Origin: Phycisphaerales bacterium
GTDB lineage: Bacteria > Planctomycetota > Phycisphaerae > UBA1845 > Fen-1342
Reading direction: 5' to 3'
DNA: 64,000 nt
Assembly: GCA_022839625.1 (NCBI GenBank)
Contig: JALHJL010000011.1
Span: forward strand, 1-64,000
The notes beneath the pieces are model-generated. The model was not told where the DNA came from. It made no database searches and saw nothing but the letters and a program-made list of their open reading frames with translations. Shown one piece after another: positions 35,128 through 44,800 of the stretch; position 1 is the stretch's first letter; every line of letters begins with the position of its first letter. Position numbers and translations under genes: made by a program.

Positions 35128-35976
35128 ATGCGTTGGCTGAACAACGTGAAGACCGCAGTCTTACTCGGGTCGCTGATGGGGCTCTGCCTCGCCATCGGTT
35201 ACTTCGCCGCCGGCGGCAGCTCCCAGGGCGTCATCGTTGGGTTCCTGTTTGGCGTGCTGGCCAATGGCATCGCGTTCTTCTTCTCCGACAAGATCGCCTT
35301 GGCCGCGATGGGGGCGCGCCAGATCACGCGCGAGCAGATGCCGGAGCTCATCGAGATGGTCGAGCGGCTCGCGCTGCGTGCCGGCCTGCCGATGCCGCGC
35401 GTCTACGTGTGCCCGCAGACGGCGCCGAACGCGTTCGCAACCGGGCGCAACCCGCGCCACGCGGCCGTCGCCGTCACGGCCGGCATGTTGCAGAACTTCC
35501 CGCCCCACGAGATCGAGGGCGTCATCGCCCACGAGCTTGCCCACGTGAAGCACCGCGACGTGCTCATCAGCACCATCGCCGCCGTTCTCGCGGGCATGAT
35601 CAGCATGGTCGCTTACATGCTGATGCTCGGCGGGCGCGGCCGCGACAACCCGCTGGGTGCCGTGGGCGCTCTCGCCATGTTCATTCTGGCACCCCTGGCG
35701 GCTGGGCTGATTCAGGCCGCCATCTCTCGGCAGCGGGAGTTTGCGGCGGACTCGTATGGCGGGGAGCTGTGCGGCGATCCGCTCAAGCTGGCGTCGGCCC
35801 TGGCCCGGCTGGGCCGCGCCAACGAGCGGACGCCCACGAACACGAACCCCGCGTTCCACAACCTGTATATCGTGGAGCCGCTGTCGGGCGGCGGTATCAC
35901 GTCGCTATTCAGCACGCACCCGCCGCTGGAGAAGCGCATCGCCGCCCTCCAGCAGCAGGCAACGGGCATGCGCTGA
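35128..35976 (+). CDS. htpX: Membrane-bound zinc protease HtpX
   Basis: The 282-residue M48 protease degrades misfolded membrane proteins. Two N-terminal helices (TAVLLGSLMGLCLAIGYFAA and GVIVGFLFGVLANGIAFFF) precede the zinc motif HELAH (about residue 135, in VIAHELAHVKHRD). Two further helices follow, then REFAADSYGG, which supplies the Glu ligand. Family-typical FSTHPPLEKRIAAL ends the protein. ATG 35128 has GGAGG eight bases upstream. A lone TATAAT at 34991-34996 is a candidate -10 box without a good -35. Confidence 0.93.
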   Translation: MRWLNNVKTAVLLGSLMGLCLAIGYFAAGGSSQGVIVGFLFGVLANGIAFFFSDKIALAAMGARQITREQMPELIEMVERLALRAGLPMPRVYVCPQTAPNAFATGRNPRHAAVAVTAGMLQNFPPHEIEGVIAHELAHVKHRDVLISTIAAVLAGMISMVAYMLMLGGRGRDNPLGAVGALAMFILAPLAAGLIQAAISRQREFAADSYGGELCGDPLKLASALARLGRANERTPTNTNPAFHNLYIVEPLSGGGITSLFSTHPPLEKRIAALQQQATGMR

Positions 35977-36377
35977 TCATCGGACGCTGGCAGCCGGCCG
36001 CGGCCGGGTTGCGCACGAACTTCGGGCCCGCGGTTCCGCTGGACGGAATCCTGAAAACCGCGCGCGGTACTGTTGCACGCAAAGACCCAGGTAGGTGAGC
36101 TGGGCCGCTACGGGGTGGTGGGCGATCCCAAAGGGCCCACTGGAGCGACGGAGATTTGCGTTCACCAGGTGTTTGGCGCTCGCACAGATGAAGGGGAAGC
36201 GAGCAGGACACCGCGAGCCGGTTCGCGATGCGAAGCGGCGGCGTCTCATTTGGCCCCCAAGGGGACCATGACGTCAGGTTGCGGCCTTCTGGAATCAGCC
36301 CTAAGCGCGGCCAGAACCGCACGTGGTTATCGGACTCATTTTTGAAGCGCGGCTTTCTGGCGGATTGTCAGCTCATG

Positions 36378-36419
36378 CAACGCTATGTCAGACAAACGCT
36401 TATGTTCGACATGGCGTTG
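36378..36419 (+). repeat. 12-bp inverted repeat
   Basis: CAACGCTATGTC (36378-36389) faces GACATGGCGTTG (36408-36419), 11 of 12 paired (12 of 12 in RNA with G-U), with an 18-base loop. There is no adjacent T-tract or gene end. Confidence 0.6.
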
Positions 36420-36642
36420 AGTCCTCGAATCTTCTTGCCTTTCCGGCCTGGTGTGACACACTTCAAAAAGCGGCGTGCTCAGTTCGTGACAGGACACGGT
36501 GCGCGCCAGCAGACCACGAGCGGCGCGGTGCTAAGACCGAGTTTGAACGTGCGAACCCCTATTGCCGTGCACGTTATGGAACGATGGAAGGTAAGTCTCC
36601 TGTTTGGAGCGTACGTCGGTGGTCCTCTTTCCGTCTGGGCGC

Positions 36643-36732
36643 CCGTTGAAAGAGGGGACTGGCTCCGCGCCGGCGGGCTCTTGCCGCATCGCTGCGTGGT
36701 TTTCTCGCGGGGCCTGTACCCCTTCTCAACGG
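36643..36732 (-). repeat. Dispersed ~90-bp element, copy C
   Basis: In minus-strand orientation it begins CCGTTGAGAAGG and ends CCTCTTTCAACGG, with ACCACGCAGCG and CGCGGAGCCAGTCCCCT inside. It is the copy with the best-kept inverted ends. Confidence 0.75.
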
Positions 36733-36921
36733 ACTGCTAAGCGATTCAGAGCTTCCTTGTCCGGACTGTCCCTCAACGGCAGCCGAGGCAATTCGTCGGC
36801 TTGCCGCGTGGGGCGTTGGAACTCGCCGAATCGGCCCCAATTCCAAGTTGCGAAGAGTGGTGGCTGTTAAGCGGACTTCTGTGCATCAAGCGACGTTCGG
36901 TGCAAGACAAGGAGAAGGACC

Positions 36922-37692
36922 ATGAACGGGTGGCGAAGTGTGCTGTGTGGATTGGCGTGCTGTTTGGCTGTGCCAGCATTGGCCCAGCAGCAGGCGGCCA
37001 TCATCGTATCGGACGCGCCCGAGGCGCAACTCGACGAGCGTACGTACGCCATTCACTTCGACGTTGAGGAGACGGGGCTTGCGACGAACTATGCCGTTTG
37101 GCTCTTCCCCGCGGAATTCGGCATGGACGGTACGCTGACGGCGGCAATTGACGGTGCGCCCGTCTACACCGTTTGCGTTCTGTCGAGCGGGGCCGACGGC
37201 TCGTCAGTGACGGTGCCAACGGAGAACCAAGTCGGACACGGGGCCTCTTATGAGCATCCGTTGCCGCCACCCGCTGAGGCATCCGCCTGGCCGCCGGGCG
37301 GAGGTGGGATCTACGCCTATCTCGAAGGCAACGCGATGCAGTCTTGCTACTGCAAGACCGTCGGCAACTGGCAAGTCTGCCTGTTGACGAGGCCGAATCC
37401 GCCTGAGTGGCGAATTGTCATCTTCCGCAGGATTGATGGCAAATGGGTGAAGGTTTACGACAGCGGTTGGCAACCGGGTCAGGAGCCGCCGGAGAACGAG
37501 CCGCTGGAGAGCCGGACGCCGCCGGTGGATGAGGGTCTAGCGACGGCTTGGCAGCTATTGTCGCAATTCTGCCGCGACTTCTGGGACGATCTGGAAACTG
37601 CCAATTCCTTTACGCAGGCACTCGCTGACTACTTCGCCGAGCGCGGCTGGACAATTCCGGACTCCGCCGCGGCATCCTCGCCGGCGCCGTAA
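36922..37692 (+). CDS. Secreted protein of unknown function
   Basis: The 256-residue product starts with a signal peptide (VLCGLACCLAVPALAQQ) after an ATG preceded by GGAGAAGGACC. The mature part has several Trp and Cys residues (CYCKTVGNWQVCLL), a proline-rich middle (GQEPPENEPLESRTPP) and a helical C-terminal third (FCRDFWDDLETANSFTQALA). I do not recognise a family. It is isolated between gene-poor stretches. Confidence 0.65.
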   Translation: MNGWRSVLCGLACCLAVPALAQQQAAIIVSDAPEAQLDERTYAIHFDVEETGLATNYAVWLFPAEFGMDGTLTAAIDGAPVYTVCVLSSGADGSSVTVPTENQVGHGASYEHPLPPPAEASAWPPGGGGIYAYLEGNAMQSCYCKTVGNWQVCLLTRPNPPEWRIVIFRRIDGKWVKVYDSGWQPGQEPPENEPLESRTPPVDEGLATAWQLLSQFCRDFWDDLETANSFTQALADYFAERGWTIPDSAAASSPAP

Positions 37693-38533
37693 CGGTGTGC
37701 CGACGAGGTTGATGCCGAGGATCGTCGGTGTCCGGCCTGTGCGGGATCCTTCCTCTTCCGCGAACGTAAGTGCTGCGACGGCGAAGCGTCGGCGACTCCG
37801 GGTGTTACGCATGCACCTCCCGTCGGCGAACGTTGTGGGCTGCGCGGGGCGCCAGCGCGAATGGGAGGTTGGTCAGTCACCACGATCCTGCGATGCCCCA
37901 TGACTCGGCTTGCATCATGGGAGACCGGAGATGTCAACTCGAAGGCTGCTGCGGGCTGCGTCCGGCGCAGGCGCCCGCAACGTAACCCTTCCAGAATGAA
38001 GCCCCGCGCGCCGCTCGGCTCCCAGCCGGGCATGGGGGCAGCGCTGGCAACGTCGAGCGGGTCTCTCGGACGGATGGCGCCCGGACCGCGGACGGGCGCC
38101 GCGCGGCGTGTGGCTGTTAGATACGATATGAGATATTATTTCAGAAATCGTATTGACAGAGACTCTCCGCTCCTGTAAAGTGCAAGAACTGCGGGAGCCC
38201 GCGCAGCCGTCCGGTCCCGTGGGCGAAGGAAGAAACGGGGCGGTCGTGCTGCCGCGGGCCGCTGACCGCAGATGGCCCGATCCGGGACAGCCGCTGGTTG
38301 GCGGATGGAGCCAGGCGCCGGCGCGGGAGCGCCGGCGTGGACGAAGATTGCAGAGAGGAGAAGAGTAGTTCGTTGAGGGGCGTCGGCGGCGGGTGCTGCT
38401 CCTCCCGGCGAGCGCGGCGCAGGCTGCCGCAGTGCCTCAGCGAAGAATCCGTCGGAACCGAAGCCAAGGTGCCCGCGTGCGCGGCGCGTGTCCGCGGCGG
38501 GGAGCCGGAGGCGCATTTCAGAGGAGGCAGGAC
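37693..38533. other. 841-bp gene-free stretch upstream of the PEP-CTERM pair
   Basis: No gene is supported. The only clear signals are the promoter and inverted repeat at 38121-38181; after them comes a leader of about 345 bases that could hold regulatory structure. Confidence 0.5.
38121..38181 (+). promoter_or_regulatory. Promoter with upstream inverted repeat, before PEP-CTERM genes
   Basis: TTGACA (38153-38158) and TAAAGT (38176-38181) are separated by 17 bases. ATACGAT (38121-38127) and ATCGTAT (38147-38153) form a perfect 7-bp inverted repeat whose right arm touches the -35 box. The spacer is AT-rich (ATATGAGATATTATTTCAG). This is a good candidate operator or activator site. Confidence 0.65.
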
Positions 38534-39190
38534 ATGTCGACGAACAGAATCTGGGCGCTCGTATTGGTGGTCGCGGTCGCGTGCAGCACGGCCGCCCTGG
38601 CCGATGGCATCACGGTCTACAACAACTTTGGGCCGGGAAACGACGGGTTTGAAGTCTACACGGGGTGGTCTTGGATGATCGCCGGGGTGGGTTCAGGCTT
38701 CGACCCTGTCCAGAACGCGCAGTGGTTCTCTCCGAGCGACAGCGGGCCGCTGTCCGACATCTATATCGCCCTGCGTAGGGTGATCCCGCCATATAAGGAC
38801 ATGTTCGTGCGGCTCTGCGCCAACAACAACTTCGAACCGCCGACGGAGGCGAACGTTGTAGAAGAATGGTTGGTGAACCCGGCGACGCTTCCGTTCGCCG
38901 GCTCGCAGGGGGCGCCGGCTCACCTGGTCAGTGCGCTGCAACCGACGTTGGAAGCCGGACAGAGCTACGTGATCTGGGTCGGATTCGACAACAACGGGAA
39001 TGGCGCCTGGGCGCCGAACATTTTCAACGAGTACGTACCGCGGCGGCAGCGTACCTACGAGTACTCCGGTTGGCAGTGGCAACCGCTGGGCGACGCCAGG
39101 GCCGGCGCCCTGCGCGTGGACATCGTTCCCGAACCCGCGTCATTGGCACTGCTGCTGTGTGGGCTGCTGACAGTCGTGCGGCGTCGCTAG
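38534..39190 (+). CDS. PEP-CTERM secreted protein
   Basis: The 218-residue product has a signal peptide (IWALVLVVAVACSTAALA) and an all-beta middle domain (YNNFGPGNDGFE at its start). It ends with a PEP-CTERM sorting tail: VPEPASLALLLCGLLTVVRRR, that is PEP, hydrophobic helix, basic end. Such proteins are cleaved by an exosortase (EpsH-like, not in this window) and are linked to exopolysaccharide. The ATG follows GAGGAGGCAGGAC. The next gene is a paralogue with the same ribosome binding region, so the pair arose by tandem duplication. Confidence 0.8.
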   Translation: MSTNRIWALVLVVAVACSTAALADGITVYNNFGPGNDGFEVYTGWSWMIAGVGSGFDPVQNAQWFSPSDSGPLSDIYIALRRVIPPYKDMFVRLCANNNFEPPTEANVVEEWLVNPATLPFAGSQGAPAHLVSALQPTLEAGQSYVIWVGFDNNGNGAWAPNIFNEYVPRRQRTYEYSGWQWQPLGDARAGALRVDIVPEPASLALLLCGLLTVVRRR

Positions 39191-39262
39191 AGGCGAGCTT
39201 CGCTCGTGCGCGCCGTTTCGTTCATGGACGGGCATTCACACAGATCAGAGGAGGCAGGACAA

Positions 39263-39895
39263 ATGTTCCGTAATCGCAAACGCTGGTGGGCCATAGCGCT
39301 CGTCGGTGCCGCGTGCGGTGCCGTCGCCACAGCCGATACGATCATGGCCTACAACAACTTCGGACCGGGCAACGACGGGTTCGAGTACCTCACGGGGACG
39401 TCCTGGGCTATGGGTGGGTACCTCGGGCCCAAGCAACACGCTCAATCGTTCACCGCAGAAGCCGGCGGTCCGCTGACCGACGTCTACTTGGGGATCTTCA
39501 ATGTTCTGAGCGGGGGTAACGTGACAATACGTGTGGCCAACAACATCAACTTCGCGGGCCCGACGTACGCGGACATCTTGGAAGAGTGGTTCGTGGCCAG
39601 CGTTCCCGGGTCAAGCGGCAGTCCCGTGACTCACCTGGTCAGTCAGAACCAGCCACTCCTGGACGCCGGCGAGAACTACTGGCTTTGGATCACCGTCGCG
39701 ACGGGGACAGTCGGGTGGGGCTACGCTCCGGACTCGTCGTTGTCGGTCCCCCGCAGGACGCGCAACTCCGACACCGACGCGTGGGGCGCCCTGACATACG
39801 GCAGGCCCGGCGCCTTGCGTGTGGACGTGGTGCCCGAGCCGCAAGCGCTGGTCCTGCTACTGGCCGGGCTGGCGGTGTTTGGGCGTCGGAGTTGA
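39263..39895 (+). CDS. PEP-CTERM secreted protein, paralogue
   Basis: The 210-residue paralogue of the preceding protein shares the N-terminal (MAYNNFGPGNDGFEYLTG) and internal (HLVSQNQPLLDAGENYWLWI) blocks and the PEP-CTERM tail VPEPQALVLLLAGLAVFGRRS. The ATG at 39263 is preceded by CAGAGGAGGCAGGAC, matching the upstream region of its sister gene. A frame starting at 39206 adds non-homologous residues. Function is unknown; it is probably displayed or retained in the extracellular matrix. Confidence 0.8.
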   Translation: MFRNRKRWWAIALVGAACGAVATADTIMAYNNFGPGNDGFEYLTGTSWAMGGYLGPKQHAQSFTAEAGGPLTDVYLGIFNVLSGGNVTIRVANNINFAGPTYADILEEWFVASVPGSSGSPVTHLVSQNQPLLDAGENYWLWITVATGTVGWGYAPDSSLSVPRRTRNSDTDAWGALTYGRPGALRVDVVPEPQALVLLLAGLAVFGRRS

Positions 39896-40331
39896 GCTGG
39901 GACCGGAGCTGCGCGGGAACGATCACACCGCACGCAGCCGAAGGGCTGGAGTTGCCTGGTCCCGAGAGCCCGCAGAAGGAACTGCCGAACGTTGCTGGCC
40001 GGGCCATGCTGGAGCAGGAGAAGCCGGCGAGGCGCGTGTCCGCCGGCTCCTCCTTTCTGCCCCCGCGGTCGGCAGCGGGCGGTTCCGCCACGGGCAACCT
40101 GCCGCTCGATGCCACCCGCGCGCGGAGCTGGCCGCTCATGCAGACGGCAGATCGGCCAGCTCCCGCGGACCGTCAGCGCTACACAAACTGCCGCGCCGGA
40201 TTGCTCGCATGGCGCACCATTGCAATGATTTCCGGGGCGCTGTAACGTCACCGCTCGTCCCCGCAAGCGCTGGTTGTGCGGGTGAATTGGCTCCTCTGCG
40301 GAGACCGCGTACCGCCGCAGGAGCCAGTCGC
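39896..40331. other. 436-bp region without a gene
   Basis: Overlapping GC-rich open frames are present but none shows family features or a start signal, and I see no clear promoter or terminator. Confidence 0.45.
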
Positions 40332-41630
40332 GTGTCGGACGAACGGGTGACTATGGCACCTACCACAACCCGGCGAGCGCCGGCGTTTGAGCAAGAGTTG
40401 CGCGACATCCTGCTGCGAGTCCGCAGCGCGCTGGTGAGCGTCCTCGAGGCTGCCGGCGGCTACGGCCCGCGCGTGAAGGACGTGTGCGATGCACTCCACG
40501 TCCACCGTAAGCTGGGTTGGCAGATCGCGAAAGTCGCGTGCCATGCAAGTCCCTTTGTGGCGGCCCGCTTCATGCCCCCGCCGGGCGGGGTGAAGACGTT
40601 CCTCGAGGCGGCGGTAGCGCGCCACGTCCCTACCCCTCTCGTGGAGCGCGCCAGAACGGCCTTTACCGACTTTGAGCGCTTCGTGGCCGTCCATGCGGGC
40701 GACCGCGCGTCGCTGGAGATGATGCTGGGTTCCTGTTCGCCGGACCTGAACGGAGCGGCCCAGCTTACGGCCCGCAAGGCCGCGTTCACGGGCAACAGCG
40801 CCATCTTCGGCGCGCAGGCCCGAGCGCACCTGGTGGCGGCCTTTGTGTATCCCTCGTCCAAACGGGGCTGGTTCGACGTGGCGCGCCTGCACAGCCTGGT
40901 CGAATTTCGGCGCAACCGGCCGAATGTCCCGTGGGTGATCGCCCGGACCCGCACGGCAGACGACGACTACCGGCAGCGTTTTCCCGAGGCGCGTGAGCCC
41001 TTGGCCGTCGCCCCCGGGGGAGGCGCGTCGTCTGGAGTGCCGTTGCTGCCGCAATTCTGCTCCACCCCGCTGCCTCAACTCCGCCGGCGTTTGGACGCCT
41101 CGGGCTGGGTGATCGAGGAGTTGGTGGAAACCGCGGTCGGGAAGACGGGAGCCCTGACGCTGGTGACCGGCGAGCTGACCCGCGAGACCGCGCGTACGTA
41201 CAAGAGCAAGCACACGCAGCACATGGACTGGGGCGTATGGGTCACCACGCCCTGCGAAGTCCTCGTTTTTGACCAGTTCATCCACGAGGGGCTTTTCCCA
41301 CCAGCTCCGCGCGAAGTACGGCTTTACGCCAATCTCGTCGACCCAGCCCGGTTTGCCGACGGTCAACTGCTGCCCGTGTTCGAGCGGGTAGAAACGCCCG
41401 GCTGCGGCCTCGAAGTCGTCCACACGCCGGATGTCCCGCGCTACGGCGAGATGGCCCGCTACGTTTTCGAACGTCTGGGTTGGGATCCGGCACAATTCGA
41501 GCTGTACCGGCTTCGCATGCAGTTTCCGCCCATCCCTACGGCCGCGGTCGTGCGCCACGTGCTCTGGCCGTCGCGAGCGGCGGCGGTCCGCAACGGACCC
41601 GGCAAGCCGCGCACGCGTCCGGCGGACTGA
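40332..41630 (+). CDS. Unrecognised 432-residue protein with possible N-terminal HTH
   Basis: No family is recognised. The start GTG 40332 has AGGAG eight bases upstream; ATG 40353 is also possible. The N-terminal VKDVCDALHVHRKLGWQIAK has the spacing of a helix-turn-helix, so a DNA-binding role is conceivable. The rest is soluble and mixed alpha/beta without membrane segments or catalytic motifs. The C-terminal half (YKSKHTQHMDWGVWVTTPCE, FDQFIHEGLFPPAPREVRLY) looks globular and well folded by composition. It stands alone on the strand. Confidence 0.55.
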   Translation: MSDERVTMAPTTTRRAPAFEQELRDILLRVRSALVSVLEAAGGYGPRVKDVCDALHVHRKLGWQIAKVACHASPFVAARFMPPPGGVKTFLEAAVARHVPTPLVERARTAFTDFERFVAVHAGDRASLEMMLGSCSPDLNGAAQLTARKAAFTGNSAIFGAQARAHLVAAFVYPSSKRGWFDVARLHSLVEFRRNRPNVPWVIARTRTADDDYRQRFPEAREPLAVAPGGGASSGVPLLPQFCSTPLPQLRRRLDASGWVIEELVETAVGKTGALTLVTGELTRETARTYKSKHTQHMDWGVWVTTPCEVLVFDQFIHEGLFPPAPREVRLYANLVDPARFADGQLLPVFERVETPGCGLEVVHTPDVPRYGEMARYVFERLGWDPAQFELYRLRMQFPPIPTAAVVRHVLWPSRAAAVRNGPGKPRTRPAD

Positions 41631-41792
41631 ATCGCCGTGCGCGGTCATGCGCGTGCAGCCAAGCGATCGAGGTTCGCGCGGCAGGACCGGGCCAGGGGCA
41701 CGTCCCGGCACGCATCCTTGATGGGGAGCGGCTCTCGTCCCCGATCCCGCCGCTGGGTTTCATGGGCTTTCATGTTCTCCCAACGGCGGCCA

Positions 41793-41820
41793 TTGACCGC
41801 CGGCCCGGCAGCCCGATAAT
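41793..41820 (+). promoter_or_regulatory. Promoter of the LptD-like gene
   Basis: TTGACC (41793-41798) and GATAAT (41815-41820) are separated by 16 bases. Transcription would start near 41827, about 35 bases before the start codon. Confidence 0.65.
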
Positions 41821-41862
41821 GGCTCCCTGTGCGTTGGAACTCGCTTCGGTCGAGAGCCATTG

Positions 41863-44800
41863 GTGCGGTCCGATCCTAACGTCATCTCGCCGCCGATCGC
41901 CCGGCGCAGCGCGTGCTGCGCGCACCGGGCGCGCCTGGCTTGGTGTGCGCTGTTGATCGCGGTGGCGGGAACCGCCCCGGCAGCCGCCCAGTTCGACTTC
42001 AGCGACGAGCCGCTGCTGGCGTCGGAGGTCAGTGCGGCGGACCTGGAGATGCGCGGGCGGTGGGTGCGCCAATGGCGTGACGAGACGGGCCGCCTGATCC
42101 TCATGTTCAACGGCGGCTTCCGGCTCGACATGGGCCAGCGCCGGCTGTCATCCAACAACGCGGTCGTGTGGCTCGAACCCGGTCAAACGGACCGCGGCCG
42201 CAAGTTCTACGCGCTTACCGTCTACCTCTCGGAGAACGCGGCGATTCGCGAGCCGGGCGGCACCGTCACCGAAGACTCCGTGCTGCTGGTCCGCGGCCTG
42301 CGCACCAGCGGCCGGCTGATCAAGTACCACGATGCGTACGCCCCGGAGAACCTGGAGGCGTCGCCGCTCTATCAGCAAGCACTGCGCGACCGGCTTGCGC
42401 TGGAGGAGCATGAGGAGGCTCCGCCGGCCGGTGCGCCGGAGATCGTGCGTCCTGCGGGGCCGGCCCCGGAGGTCGAGCGCCCCCAGCGCGTGGTCCGCTA
42501 CCATCTGCCCAACATCGAGCCCGCCGAGACGCCGGACGGCGAGCGGGTCTTCGTGGCGACGGGCGGCGTGTATTTCTCGCAGAGCGGCGGCCCGGACGCG
42601 GCGGTACTCGAAATCCGCGCCGATCACGCCGTCGTCTTCCCGACGGAGGACACAACGGCGGCGTTCTTCGGCGCCGAGCTCGAAGGCGAACAGCGCAGCG
42701 AGCCGCCGCCCGCGCCGGCACCCCAGCCGCCGCCCGAGCAGCCGCCGGTGCCGGATACCGCGGTGCCCGGCGTACTGCCCGCCGAGGCGGTGTTGGGGTG
42801 GGGACAAGCGGGGCAGCAGAGCCGCATTCGGGCGGTGTACCTGGAAGGAGACGTGGTTCTGTCGCTGGGCAACCGGTTCGTCCGCGCGGACCGGCTGTAT
42901 TACGACTTCGAGCACGACCGGGCGCTGATTCTCGATGCGGTCTTCCGGGCGGACATTCCGGTCCGCGAGATACCGCTGTACGTGCGGGCGGCGGAGATTC
43001 GGCAGCTCTCGGCGCGGGAGTTCTCCGCGGAGAAGGCCCGCGTGACGACCAGCGAGTTCTACACCCCCAGCTATCACGTCGGGGCGGACAAGGTCTACGT
43101 CCGCGACCTCACCAAGCGCGACGCCGAGGGCCGGGCCACCGGACCCTCGACCGGCGCGTACGAGATGCGAAACGCGACGCTCAACGTGGGCAACCTGCCG
43201 CTCGCCTGGTGGCCCTACAGCAAGGGCCGGCTCGAATCCAGCGAGACGCTGCTCCGCCGCATTAGCTCCGGTTACAGCAGCCGGCTGGGGTATCAGTTCG
43301 AATCGGCGTGGCACCTGTTCAACCTGCTCGGGATTCAGCCGCCCGAAGGGGTGGATGCGTCGCTGCTGCTGGACTACTACTCGGAGCGCGGCCCAGCGGT
43401 GGGCATCGACGTCGATTACGAGCGCGAGAAATACTATGGCCTGCTGCGCAGCTACTTCGTCTACGACCAGGGCGAAGACCGGCTGGGCCCATACCGCCGG
43501 CAGTTCGAGGAGCCGAGCACGCAGACGCGGGGCCGGGTCCTTTGGCGGCATCGCCACTACCTGCCCTACGGCTGGGAAGCCACCATCGAGGCCGCCTACG
43601 CCAGCGACGACTTCTACCTCGAAGAGTGGGAGAAGGAGGAGTGGTTCGAAGGCAAGGAGCAGGAGACCGTCCTTTACCTGAAACACGCCAAGGGGAACCA
43701 GGCGATTACCCTGCTCGCCAACTGGCGAATCCTCGACTTCCTGACGCAGACCGAGCATCTGCCGGAAGCGACCTATCGCCGCATCGGCGACACGTTCCTC
43801 GATCCGGTGGTGCTGTACCACGAGTCGCGCGTGGGCATGGTGCGCTACCTGCCGGACGACCGCCACGCGATCCAGTACTGGAAGTTCAACAACCGGAGCC
43901 GGACGGACCTGACGTTCCGGGCCGATGCACGGCAGGAGGCCGAGCTGCCCTTGAAGCTCGGCGCGCTGAATGTCGTACCGTTCACCTCGCTGCGCGGTAC
44001 GTATTGGGACGGCCAGCCGCTCGAGGAGGGCACATTCTGGCGCGGGCTGGGCGTGTACGGCGTCCGCGGCGGCACGAGCCTCAGCCGGGTGTACGATGAC
44101 GTCAACTCCGAGCTGTTCGACGTGCATCGCATCCGGCACGTCATCCAACCGCAGTACGCGCTCTGGTGGGCCGGCGGCAGCACGCGCAGCCAGCTCATCA
44201 CGCCTTTCGATTACGGCATCGAGACGATCGATCCGTTCTACGGCATGCTGCTCGGCGTGCGGCAGACGTGGCAGACGAAGCGCGGCCTCGAGACGATGCG
44301 CCGAACCGTGGACCTGCTCACGCTGAACCTGGAGATGGGCCTGTTCGGCAACACCGAGGGCCGGGAGGACATCTCCAACGGCTGGGTCAACCCGCTGCGG
44401 CCGGAGAACAGCCGCACGCGCAACTACGTCGCCGGCGATCTGATCTACCGCTTGAGCGACACCACCAGCTTCCTGTACGACTTCAACTACGACCTGAACG
44501 ACGGCTCGTTCGACCGGCATGACTTCGCGATTGCGGTCGAACGCGATCCGCGCCTGTCGTACATGCTCGGCGCACGCTACGCCGGCGACATCGATATGAG
44601 CCTCGTCGGCGGCGGCTGGAACTACAAGCTCACCGAGAAGCACCTGACGGCGGTGCGCGCGTGGTGGGACGTCGATTCGGGCAAGGTCGGCGAGGTCACG
44701 TTGTCCTACGTTCGCCGGCTGCCACGCTGGTACGTGGGGATCACGTTCGAATACGACAACGTGAGCGACGACACTTCGGTCATGCTCTCGCTCTGGCCGG

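Larger units (their letters stand above)
35977..36921. other. 945-bp gene-poor region
   Basis: No supported gene is present. It contains a 12-bp inverted repeat (36378-36419) and dispersed element copy C (36643-36732). Part of it (about 36320-36520) looks less GC-rich than its surroundings, which could indicate foreign or decayed sequence. Confidence 0.5.

Noticed and set aside
36378..36430. Integron attC site
   Set aside because: The stem and a GTTGAGT-like end recall attC, but the paired core sites and an integrase are absent and only one copy exists.
36228..36740. A 170-codon frame in the gene-poor region
   Set aside because: It spans the inverted repeat and dispersed element C, whose translation yields a repeat-derived peptide; no domain is seen.
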